DNA from: Lycorma delicatula
Lineage: Eukaryota; Arthropoda; Insecta; Hemiptera; Fulgoridae
Reading direction: 5' to 3'
NCBI RefSeq assembly: GCF_047948215.1
Contig: NC_134460.1
Span: 129,743,324-129,807,323, forward strand
DNA length: 64,000 nt
Translations under genes and position numbers: made by a program
Notes under the pieces: model-generated
Databases searched by the model: none
What the model was told of the DNA's origin: nothing
The model's input: only the letters and a program-made list of their open reading frames with translations
In this document: positions 1 through 11,460 of the stretch, one piece after another
How positions within the stretch are numbered: position 1 is the first letter of the stretch
Layout: each line of letters starts with the position of its first letter

Positions 1-960
1 CAAAGATTGTTAAATGCCATGTATATATTACGGAAAATCCCCAAGACATTCCCAGAACTGCTACTCTTGACAGTGCTTAAAATTCATAAAATAGCATCTT
101 CCGTTTTTTTTTACTAGGACGAAAGCGATACTGATCCTCCATCAATAACCGTTGCCATGTGAACCTCTCATTAATACGCAGATATAGTATCTTCTTAAAG
201 ATCTTACTGATAACCGGCAATAATGTGTAAGAGGCCAATATGAGGAACTAACAATGGGATTCTTGCCGCCACCCAGGGATATATACAGCATAATTAGTAA
301 ACCTTTGCCCGTGAATGAATTAAGTATTAGACAATAAGAAAATATTATTTATTCAACAATAAAGATTAATAAAGCATATTTTTAGAATTCATTTTTGCGT
401 GTTTAAAAGAAAGCGTAAATTTGAGCTAAAATATTAGTTAGAAAATAGTATTATTTTTTTTTGTTTTCTATATTTTTTTTTAATATTTCAGCAATGAAAT
501 GAAATTTCATTAAGTTAATAAAAATAAAGAAAACTTTAAAGGAATAAATAACACCATTCTCGAATATTTCTATGTAACCAAAACTTTTATTCAATCCTCG
601 AATAAATATTAAAATACTATTTAATATTTATTTCTACTCCGTTATCAACAACAAATAAATCATTTTTATTTTTACTTTGTTATTTTTTAAAATAATAAAT
701 AACGATTTCATTGCCATCACTTTTTCTCAAGTAATTTACATAAGTATATAAAATCAAAATTTATCCATTTTATTTCGGTATACCGAATAATATATTTTTT
801 CGGTGGCTAAAGTAAACAGTAACTTGCATCAAAGTTAAAAACCCCAAAACTACCACCCAAGTATTTCTAGTTTATATTTTATTTCTGGTTAACTTTTCCT
901 TACTATATTAAAAAAAAAAAACTGGTTTTAATAGAAATATTATATATATATTTATATATA
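1..960. other. AT-rich DNA, nothing recognised
   Basis: Long A and T runs with no coding signal or recognisable repeat. Confidence 0.5.
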
Positions 961-1545
961 CTAGCCAGTCAGTGATTGCTTCGCTCGCCCACCGTCTAAC
1001 AAAGGGGGTCCACCCCCTGGGCCCGGGTGAACCCCAGAGCCACAGAGCTCGCTTCGGTCGCCATTCCCGTCTAGCCAGAGGGCTTCTCTCCCTGGTTACC
1101 ATCAGTGTTCATTATCCTCATGATTGTGAGAGTAATACTGATAAATAACAATTAAAATATTCAGGTTTTATAGAAATTTGAGAGAGAAAGAAAATAAATT
1201 ACAAAAGACAGAATAGTAGTAACATAGTAACTACTAAGTAGTTACTATGTTGCTGTGTACTTAGGATACACACCTTTGACGACGAAAAATTCATAACTTA
1301 TTTCTGTTGCCGTGGTGACAGAAATATAATAATGATGTAAAAGTATTAAACTTTTTTTTTATGAATATCTGTAATTCACAACTTCACCCCCAAGGAGGCC
1401 AGGGCCTCGGTCGATGGCTTAAACCCTTCACTGGGATTACACGGCTGTATCCTGCAAATCTGAAAGAAATTGGTCCATCGGTCCTCTGGTGATGCCAGAA
1501 CAAACAAAAAAACGGATAGACAGACAAACAAACTTTCGGTTTTTT
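961..1545. repeat. Interspersed repeat, copy 1 (about 570 bp)
   Basis: A GC-richer block starting CTAGCCAGTCAG is followed by a stretch containing aatactgataaataacaatt, then by a second block ending in a run of short aca/aaac repeats. The same order of blocks recurs at 50977-51500, most clearly around the aatactgataaataacaatt stretch. No protein is encoded. It may be a non-autonomous Helitron-like or LINE-derived repeat; the class is not determined. Confidence 0.55.
1221..1251. repeat. Perfect 15-bp inverted repeat with 1-nt spacer
   Basis: aacatagtaactact and its exact reverse complement are separated by one base, inside the interspersed repeat. Confidence 0.8.
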
Positions 1546-3095
1546 ACATATACACTCTTATTGTTACTTCATTTGTACGAATCAAAAGAAAATTTTAAAA
1601 TAAACAAATAGTGAAGAATACAAATATTAAATACGCAAAACAAAACACGTTAAAGTTATTCGATAAAAAAAATCCATATATGTACAAAAAAAAACCCTAT
1701 AAGATTAAATTATCTTGTTCGAAATATCAGTATATAGTATATCATCATCGATTTAGATTAAAAAATGAAGGGAACTATGGAAACATTATGATAAAAAAAA
1801 ACACATTCAAAACCATTAACAAGAATATATATCATTTTGTACGTTTCCCTAACTTATACAGAAAAAGTGTGAAAATATACTTATATAGTATATAATATGT
1901 ACAGTATACATATGCGTGTACAGGAGATACAAGTCGGAACTAAAAGGGAGGGTGTGATATGTGAGAATTGAGTGATTTTTTCCTTTCTTTCTTTTACATA
2001 GTTTTTTCTTTCTTTTTCAGTACATAACCATTTTTCATATGCAGAATGTTATCAAAGTGACACAGATGTACTCTGAGTCACATATTGAAGGGGTGGGGAG
2101 ATGCAAGCGGTAGCAAGTAGTGCGCATACGAGTGGGATAGTGCATTGTATAGGTCGTTGCTTGGTGAAGGTTACGATGCTTTCGGTTGTTTTATCAACTC
2201 AATTCACCGCGATTAACTTCCCCACTCCTTCTTTATATGTTTATGTATACATATGTGTATGTGTGTGGCCGTGTGTATGCATCTATCTATCCCTCTTGGT
2301 TGCATCGCTGTCCGATGAGGTGAGGGGTGTTTATAATAAGGGGTGAATTTCTACCCTTGTTACACATTGCATGTAGGCTGTAGGCTCAAAGCTGCAGGCT
2401 TGCTATGTACATGTAGATCTTGGACAGTCATAGACTTGATTAAAGACTATGATTAGTAATGTAAAATTAATGCTGAATTGCGCAATATGATTAACTAATA
2501 AAAGGAGGTAAAGACGCAACTGAAATTTTATGCGTATACGATAAAATTAAAAATATTCTTGATGGTAAAACATATTAATAAAATTATTTCAATCTTATAA
2601 CTTTTTATAAATTAGAAAACAAAGTTACTCTCAAAAACTGTTTACATTTTAATGAAAATTAAAACTTACTCATCTCAATTGTTAACGATCATCAGTTAGC
2701 AAAAAGTACAAATAAAAATAATAAGTAATAAGTAAATAAAAAGGAAAAAGAAAAAGAAAAATATTAACTGTCAAATAAACATCACTTACGAAATATTTTA
2801 AGATAACTGTACGTTGCAAAGAACTTATTCATTATAAGCAAGCTCGATAAAATTTTATGTATATATTTATGTATTTATGTTTTTTGAAAACTTATAAATT
2901 AGTCTGAACTGAAGGTTTAAATATTTTTAATATACTAAATACGTTTACCATTGAAATTGCCTGAAAAAACGATTGTCTGAATTAAACGGTCGTCTTGTAG
3001 ATTCCAGTAAGTATTGTTTATTTGAAAATTAATATTTTATTTTCTGTATTTCATTTATTTATTTACTAATTATAATTGTCCTATTACCGATCTCA
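1546..3095. other. AT-rich non-coding DNA
   Basis: Open frames at 1611-1895 (+) and 2101-2346 (+) are low in complexity and match no family I know. The segment around 2090-2340 is G/T-richer, with short TATG repeats. No gene is supported. Confidence 0.5.
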
Positions 3096-3175
3096 ATACC
3101 AGAGTAGTAGCGTCCTGCTTTTCATCCGAAAAGGTTTTTAATTCGAATTCCATTCGGTTGAATTTTTCTTATCCT
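3096..3175 (+). repeat. SINE-A head, degenerate
   Basis: agtagtagcgtcctgcttttcatccg followed by ttcgaattcc matches the tRNA-like head (A-box region and B box) of the SINE family seen intact at 37556-37715. The 3' part is lost. Confidence 0.5.
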
Positions 3176-3766
3176 AAAGAATTCATTCATCACCAAGAAA
3201 CTGTAATTAAGCGTCAACATGTTTTTGGATTAAATAATTAAATTATTTTAAGTCAGTATGAGTGTTTTACATTTGGAAAGGCCATTTAGATTTAGATTTT
3301 AAGTCAGTTTCTTTGCAAACGGGGTTTTTAAGCATTTTAAAGGGATTATCTGATGAGAAGAAACAGAGTATACAACGCTGACTGAAGTAGTAAAAGACTA
3401 TGCTTTCAGACCACTGTTTCAGACGCCGATAATTTCAGATTAAAATAATTTGCAGAAAGTTTGGTTTTTTCCGGAGGGCGAATAAAAACCAGATGGATTT
3501 TTATCGCCCGGAATAAGCAATAAGTAGAATAATTCATGACAGCGTAAACTACTTACGAAAGAATTAATTTTTATTTAAAATGTCAATAAAAAGTTTAACG
3601 GGAAGAAAAATGGACAAACCGTACACAGTTTTCAGTACAGCACACAGAAAACGTGAACAATGATACGAGATTATAAAGCGACGATACAAATAGTAAATAA
3701 ATTAAACTACCAAAATAAGAAATCACCACCAAATGGGTCAATCAGAAAAAAAAACTTTTTTCTGAC

Positions 3767-3792
3767 GTGTGTGTGTGTGTGTGTGTGTGTGT
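3767..3792 (+). repeat. (GT)n microsatellite
   Basis: Uninterrupted GT dinucleotides. Confidence 0.95.
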
Positions 3793-5301
3793 ATTTGTGA
3801 AAATAATTGTAACGGATACAAATATACAGCTACCATAAAAAAAATTATCAGATGCTAAAATTTGATTAAAATTTATTCAAAAGTCCAGCAGATTTAAAGA
3901 ATTTTAAACGTAACAAAATTTTAACCACCACCAATTCTGCATGCTGATTTTAATCTAGAAAAAAATTGCAAAACACTAAAAAATTGAAGAACATCAAAAA
4001 CCAAAAAAATAAATAAATAAAGTATAAAAAATAAAATAAAGTACAAAAAACTAACAAAAATTAAATCCAGCCTTCATCGTCAGTCAATAGTATATTTGAT
4101 AAACGAGTTTCCCAATTGATAACTCGTTAATCATTTAAATAATTCCAACCTTTTTTATCATATTTTATCAAAAATTAGATAATTAATTACTCCTTCTTCT
4201 AGCATTAAATTACTACTATGGAGCCAATTTTTTTCTCCATTAAATAAACAATCTGTACATAATATCAAATTCTATTTTACTTCTCATTCCGTTTTGTTTC
4301 TCTTCTATCACTCAGTTATTATTATTATTATTTATTTTTTTTTATATCAACGTTGGGGTAGAAAAACCTTTCGATAAGACATTACGCCAATCCTATCTAT
4401 CGGACATTCCTATAAAAACCTCTTCATAACCCCTCCCTTATAACATTTACTTTTTCTCAAGCCTGTGGAAAGTTTCCGATAATTCGTAAGTCGTGTCTAA
4501 AAAAGGACTCGGCTATATTTTCCCTAAAACACTATAAACATTGTGCTACCCTTCTTCATTCCCTTTTGCCATATTCCCTACACCAAACATATACATATGG
4601 AAGCCATTACTTAAACCATAAATTGATACTGTATTCACATTTTATGTTCTTAAAGTAAAGCTATCGTGCGTCACAAAAAAAAGAAGAAAAATCTTGTTAA
4701 AGTATACTCCTTAGAATAATAATTCTTACAGTATATTTGTAGATAAAATTAGAAAAAAATTTAAACACCAAGTAATAGATATTTAAAAAAAACGATTAGA
4801 ATTGTAAAGTCTTTAGAAAATGCTAACTATTTTATTTTTCTGAACCTGTACTAATTCAAAATAATTAAATGCAATTAATTAACAATAATCTAAAAACGAA
4901 TAACAATTAAGTAGAATTATTTTTATAAGGGATTAATAATTTTACTAACATGATTTACTTAATCCAACACAAAACAAATTAAATTTTAGTAAAGTTTATA
5001 ACTTTGAAAATAGTTAACTCAAATAATAGGTAATCATCTTTTTAAATTAAAAGGTATAGTTTCTTTATAGTAGTCTGGGAAAAATTATTTTTTTTAAAAT
5101 GCATAGCTTTCAAATATATATAATAGTGAATTATACATATATTTATTTAATTCTTCAATAATTTTACAAGGATAAATAAATATTTTACTGTCTTCTTTGA
5201 AATTATTTAATTTTTCAGTTATTTATTCATAGCTCGATAAATTTAGGGCTTAGGAAAAAATCACTTTAATCACTTCATGATTAATCGCATAAAATGTTGT
5301 T

Positions 5302-5303
<2 letters not shown>
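3793..5303. other. AT-rich DNA, nothing recognised
   Basis: A-rich on the plus strand with short simple repeats. No gene or repeat family recognised. Confidence 0.5.

Positions 5304-5335
<32 letters not shown>
5304..5335. repeat. (TA)n microsatellite
   Basis: Uninterrupted TA dinucleotides. Confidence 0.95.
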
Positions 5336-5338
<3 letters not shown>

Positions 5339-5427
5339 TGTAAATAAGGATATATAGACAACAGTTAAAAATATTATAAATATTAAAATATATTAATAAA
5401 AATATGTAAGCGAAAGGCAATAAAATG

Positions 5428-5535
5428 TTATGAATCCCGTTCAGGCATGGCATTTTTCATACACGCAACAAATCATTCATCTCATCCTCTGAAGCAATAC
5501 CTAACTGTGGTCCCGGAGGTTAAACAAGAAAAAAA
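5428..5535 (+). repeat. SINE-A, 5'-truncated copy
   Basis: It begins in the B-box region (tgaatcccgttcaggcatgg) and continues through the family tail, catcctctgaagcaatacct and gtcccggaggttaaaca, into an A-rich end. The tRNA-like A box is missing. Confidence 0.65.
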
Positions 5536-6860
5536 AATCAAGCCAAAAACGTACCGAACATTACTCTCCTCTTTTTTTGTTTTTTGGGGTCCCTGTGTCA
5601 TGAAGGTCGAGAAAAAATCCAAATCCCATTTTTTGACTGATTACCATACTTTCCTTCTTGCAGCATAGCTCTCTACAGTTATTATGACAGAAAACTTAAA
5701 ATTGGCAAGAAAGGACCTTTGCACGTAAGTTCTTTAGAAGAATCTCTAAATACGACAAATAATTCCACAAAAGAGTACTTCAAAACCCGGAGGGGGGTTT
5801 TTTGTAAGACGTGAGACCTCTTACCAGTTAGTAAGCGTCCATCCCGCTTGGAATTCCTTGGAAGATCCAAGTATGTTTACTCACGATGGAAACTTTCCTG
5901 ACGAAAGATTTTGTGTTAGCTTGTAAAATAATATTCTGTAACAAATTCCTTTATCTCCAGATATTCAAGTTTCATTAGAAAACACGCTTAAATTTCTTAA
6001 CGAAAGCTTTAGTCCATCCGAGAATTCTAAGGTATGTAGAAATATCCAACTTATAACCAAACTATAATCAGGAGAGTAAAATTCCAGTTAGAGAGGATAG
6101 TTCCAACCGTACCCCAGCAACCAACCATATCTATAACTGTAAAAATAATTTTGAAATATGAATAAAAATCGAAGGACTTTTTCCGTTTTTATAAAAAGTG
6201 CAAACATTTCCGTTTCACTTTTAATATACTTTGAGATAGGGCTATTGATCTAAGCCCCACAATAAAATTTTCCAAATAAAATCCTAAAGCATTTTAACTC
6301 TATTTATTGCAATAAAAATGTCTACAATAGTTTTATAACTGCTGTTAATTTTTATGGAAAGCTAACATTAAATAAATATTACGAATTATTCGAATAAATT
6401 TATTTAATCATAAATCGATTAATTTCACAAATTTATCATATAAATTTATGAAAAAATTTCGAAAAGTTTATGGCATAATATAAATCAGTGGTGGGGGAAG
6501 AGTTTTAAACACCATACGTCAGATCAGTACGTGAGAAACTATATTAATTTAAAAACAGATTAAGAAAATTCATACATAAATGGATGTTAATGAATTTTAT
6601 AATTTTGTAAAATTTAATGAAAAAATTTATTAATTTCTAAATACGTATTTTGAGTTAATTTTTATGATTACGTGTTCTTTTTATTATTATATATAAATCA
6701 TGCGACTGCATGTACAGTATTGTATACTTGTACAATCAAATATTTTGAAGTGATTTTTTTTTTACAAATAGTTTTTCAGAAATTTAACTTTATTTCTCAG
6801 TGTAAAAAAATTAGATTTCATTATTAATTATTTGAACAATTTTTTCCAGTTCTATAACAG
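5536..6860. other. Non-coding DNA with a possible old repeat at 5560-5900
   Basis: 5560-5900 is less AT-rich than its surroundings and may be an old repeat. I recognise no family. The remainder is AT-rich. Confidence 0.4.
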
Positions 6861-7330
6861 AATTTTTTAAAAATGTAATATAACAAAAACCATCAAAACA
6901 AAAACTGCTGCCGCTGCAATAGACATACGGTTAAAGATACGTTGTACGGGCGGACGATGGGAAATATGGAAAACTGAATGAATATCGACAGCACAGAAGC
7001 GGAACGATGTTGAACGAGTTGAATTAATGGGCACGATCGTGAAGAGAAGCTCGTTTTTCAGCAGAACCCAGCAGCCAGCCACCTGACCCGGCAAAACAAC
7101 CGACCGGCTAGAACCTAACCAACCTACACACATCAATCAAACACCCTTCTCTTCACCGGCAACAACTCAAGGAAGGTTTGCGAAGAAATTCAAACTTCCT
7201 CCGCACTTACTTTATTCTACCTTTTAACAACAAACTGATATACTCGCTTATTTCAACTCGGTTCTTTCTGAATCCATATTTTCTTCAACCACGCACTAAA
7301 GTACACGTACACACACCGAATATACACTCT
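6861..7330 (-). promoter_or_regulatory. GC-richer island, possible minus-strand promoter or first exon
   Basis: Base composition rises well above the surroundings. On the minus strand it holds an arthropod initiator-like TTCAGTT and a downstream ATG that opens a 19-residue hydrophobic peptide (MSIAAAAVFVLMVFVILHF) before a stop. No good splice donor follows, so a coding exon cannot be claimed. A promoter or non-coding first exon of a gene running leftwards is possible. Confidence 0.2.
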
Positions 7331-8150
7331 TGAATGCATTAAATTGAAAGTAGAAGAGTTTCTCGTCACATTTTGAATGTAATAAATCATATCTCCGACA
7401 TTTTAGGCTATATATAAAACACAAGTTAGTTTCCATTTAACAAAAAAAAAAGAGAGGCTGACGTACCATGCATTCCCAGCTTTTCAAAAGCCAAATAAAT
7501 AAGCTATATTTAGCAACTTCATTATTCATGAAAGCTACTATTTTAACATCTTATGTTCTAAATAAGCGACTTAAACAAACGTATTAAAATCTTTATGGTG
7601 AAATATAATCTATTTGAGTATCTGAAATATTACTTGATTTCTACTTACAGTTTCTACAAAAATTGTCAGAAATGAAAAATAAATTAATACGAATGTTACT
7701 ATTTAATAGATATTATATAATAAAAATGAAAATCCATACAAAACTTTTATTTTATATAAAATAATAATAAAGAAAAGTTCAGTACGTGTAAAAATAAAAT
7801 GTTACGATCTTTTTTTCAAAACGTTATACTTTTTAGTCACACTTTAATCAAATTATTATCATACATTGCATGAGTTTAATTAGTAGGTTAATTTGAATTT
7901 CAAAAGATAACTTCATATATTCAGTTTTATAAAATATCAAATAATTTTCAAACATTTACTATACAAAGCAGCGAAATAGTGAAGTTTTCATTTCATTTAC
8001 TTAATTAAATTATTAATTAAGGAGCTGCGTCTGAACATACTGCTCACCAAAAATCATCTCTGTGTGTATGTGCGTGTACGTATATATATATATATATAAA
8101 TATAAACTAAATTAGTTAAAAAATTATCCAAATTAATAGAAAAGTTTCTA
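7331..8150. other. AT-rich DNA, nothing recognised
   Basis: Contains a short TA tract near 8081-8098. No gene seen. Confidence 0.5.
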
Positions 8151-8276
8151 ATGCAATTCATTAAATCAACAACAAATAAACAAACAAAATAGCAAAAACA
8201 AAAGCAGAAAACCTCGACGTTTTCTACTTTTGATTTTGTTATTTTGCGCGCTTTGTTGTTGACCTAATGAATTACA
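8151..8276. repeat. Long hairpin with arms of about 60 bp
   Basis: The left arm (8151-8212) and right arm (8219-8276) are imperfect reverse complements around a 6-base centre. Conserved blocks include aattcatta, tcaacaacaaa, caaaata and agaaaac. No coding potential. It could be a MITE or fold-back remnant, or a source of double-stranded RNA. Confidence 0.7.
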
Positions 8277-11160
8277 TTACAAATAAGTGATGACGAAGTG
8301 TCGTCAAATTCAAAACCACAGAAACTCCCTACCAAGTTTTACATTTTCGATATTTTACAGGGTAAAAAAAACTAAAGCGATATTTTTTTTTCCGAATAGC
8401 CCCCCCCCCAAATTTGCACCTCCATGGTCCGATTTTCCCCATTAACGAACTCGACCGAGATTTTGGGTCGATAATATATTTTATGTATCAATTTGAAAGT
8501 GATTGGCGGAAAATTACGGCAGTTATCGTATCCACAAGAAAGTGATATATATATAAACTTTTGAACTGACGGTGGTTTTTGGGTTTGAGGAATGTGAAAC
8601 AAGATATGTTGAAATTTTCCGGAAGTCGAATCATGGTACCCATTACAGTAGGTAACTTTCTTATGAAACTACCTAAAATCAAACTTTACTACTAGAATAA
8701 TTTGTAACAACGATAGTACACACTCTATTCGTTATAAACCGTGCAATATTTATTTATTCTACACACTGATATTATGAAGCGTTTCCATACTTTAATATCA
8801 AAATATGGAAACAGCTTCATATTTTAAAACTGAGGGGTACAAGGAGTTAAAAACAAATGCGGATCTACACAGTTACAAAATTACTATTTTATGTGTTTGA
8901 AAATTTTGTCCGACATCTTGGATCAGTCACATTAAATCAATTTTTTTTTTAATAGGAAGGTGGACATTTGATAAATGATTTTAAACCTAATTAAAACCTT
9001 ATTAAAAAACGATGATGAAAACCGTTTCTCGATAAATGCCTTCGTTTTTTAGTTATAAGCATTAAAAATAATTGTAAAATCCGAAAAATGGCGAGAGTAA
9101 TAAAACGAGGTAAAACGCAGCAACTTTTGCAAATGGATCTAAGTAATTGAGGTGATGAACCACAAGGGACGTGAGCCTCTCTGACCTCAAAGTTTTATTT
9201 TATTTTCGACTTTCTTGTGAAAAAGATCGTTTGGATTATCACAGCATTTTAGTATTTCTAAAAGTGGAATTTTATATGCCTTTGATGTAAATGATCTCGA
9301 AATCTGTAACATAATTTAACTTTATAACTGCCTCCACAAATAGAAAACTGTTTTAAGACGAAAAATATGAATATTGCATTTTTTCATGTTTTGTTAAGTA
9401 GATAAGATGGGGCTAAATGGCTTAGGTGGTCAAGGATCTATCACTGTTAAAGAACCTTTTTTAAAAGAACACTTTTAATATCACAATATTTAATTCGTTA
9501 TTCTTTCATAAGGTATCAGATAGTCTATGTCAGTCAAAAGGAGTAAAATTTTTATATCGAAGAATTTGTTGATATCGGTTATTAGTTGTTGAGATAAACC
9601 CGGAAAAACGAATTTTTTTTCTGAAAATAATATAAGGAAATTTACTGTAACGAAATGGGAAATAAATGGGTAAAAAAATATAATTGAGAAATTTTTAATT
9701 CATTACATTAATGGAATTTATAAAAAAAGAAGTTAAACCATTAGATTAATTAATTTAACAAAATACGCAATACAAAAAAGAGAAAACTTAATATATGCAC
9801 CTTTTTGCCTACAAGTTAATTTGTTATCGATAAATAACAGTCGATTTTGTGCTATTGGCCAAAAGCGTGCTGGATATATTTGGCTCCGATAATCTATCAT
9901 AGATCGATAATAGATTCCTAACCTAATCCAATCCATGTCTACCACCCATCTACTACTATGTTTTTTATGACATTTTGTACATCTTAAAGTATTAGAAAGT
10001 AAAATCAAACAACTTTACGTTGAAAATCAAACAAACTTTAAGTTATTTATTGAAAAAAAAAACATTCACAAGAATTATATAAGTGAAACCTTGACGTTAA
10101 TAAGATGCAAAATTTTAAAGTATTGTATCTTATTATGAAATAATTTAGGTTTACTTGTTTACAGAGTTTTAAGTATGATATATCCGCAGACATTGTGGAA
10201 GAACAATTGTTAAGGTATGGACTGTCGTCATTACTTCGAAGTTTTTTTATCCAAAACACGTAACATGCATGCAGTATCATAAGCTGCACAGAAATATTAT
10301 CCAGCAGCATGCAAACATACATTTTTTAAAGTACAGGTTGTATTTGCATGGTTAACAAATATATTAACAATCCCACAATAAATGTTGTATATCTTCTTAA
10401 TATTATGTTTATCAAGGATTAAAATACACGCATTTTTTAAAGGATTCTATTATGAATGAGCCGAATATATAATTTGGTAAAATCTATGTTTAATTTACAA
10501 TAACTGTGTAACGTCATTTTAATACAATCATTGTAAAAAGGCCTTCAATAAATATAATATTAATCATTAAAATGTCATGTTTACTCTCTCTTTGTCGGCT
10601 ACTTTAAAATAGAGCTAATTTGTTTTATATTCTTAATTCTCTTTCTTTCTAGATTTAACCATTTGTGTGTAGCACAACTGTACCAGAATCAACCCTAAAC
10701 TAAATAATTCTAATAAGCTGTTACTTTATATTACAGCACTCAAAAACAAAATATTTGTTATAAAATAACTTAAAAATCTCGTTAACGCAACCAGTAAAAG
10801 TGTTTAGTTGGTGTAGATTCATTAGATGTAACACAATACACCGTACTATACTATAATGTATCAATGCTCAACAGTTATAATGATTACTACAAGTTCAAAA
10901 TCGCAAGATCTGATTCTTTAAATTATATAAACAACTTGAGGATGCAGTATTACATACCTTAGAACGGAAATTTTTCATATTCCATCAAATTATGAAAACT
11001 TATTTTACACAGTACTGCGATTTAAAACGTTTGAACCCCGTAATTAATCATTAACCACTCGTATAACGAATATACAAACAAAAGACGCGTGGTGTACTAA
11101 TTTACTACTAAAATTACCTGCGCCGATTAGTACAATATTTGTCAACGGACACTGAAATTA
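8277..11160. other. Non-coding DNA with unclassified repeat-like blocks
   Basis: 8372-8690 (with a C9 run) and 8930-9240 are less AT-rich and have the texture of old interspersed repeats, but I cannot name them. A short dyad (gtttccata / tatggaaac) lies at about 8780-8812. No gene is supported. Confidence 0.4.
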
Positions 11161-11460
11161 GTCATGCCGAAGTGACGTCATCTCATATTTAGCGAGGAAA
11201 AACATAACCTTAAAGTTCAGTTAATATAACCGTACTAGTAGTTGATTTAATTAGACGTTATGATAATTTTAGAAAAAAAAATTGTTATAAATGTAGTGTA
11301 GATACTGCATTGTTTGCAATCAACGGAACGTTTCCTTATAACAGTTTTAGTTCGCGAAGACGGATTAGATTAACTTTGTATAAACCAGATCAAAACGAAG
11401 CTTAGGGTTAGTTCTGTTTGGTGTGAACGTAATGAAATTTGAGTATTTATTTCGCAACTT
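11161..11460 (+). promoter_or_regulatory. Possible plus-strand promoter with CRE-like site
   Basis: A perfect CRE palindrome TGACGTCA sits at 11173-11180. To its right the plus strand becomes visibly T- and G-rich, as introns of plus-strand genes often are. No first exon can be delimited. The call rests on one motif and a qualitative change in composition. Confidence 0.2.

Noticed and set aside
1611..1895. 94-codon open frame
   Set aside because: Lys/Asn/Tyr-rich because of AT-rich DNA; no motif, no splice signals, no family.
6867..7136. Minus-strand frame ending in a signal-peptide-like stretch
   Set aside because: Ends in a stop soon after the hydrophobic part, with no usable splice donor; kept only as a possible promoter region.
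11173..11180. Perfect CRE as proof of a promoter
   Set aside because: An 8-bp palindrome alone occurs by chance; reported only as weak support.
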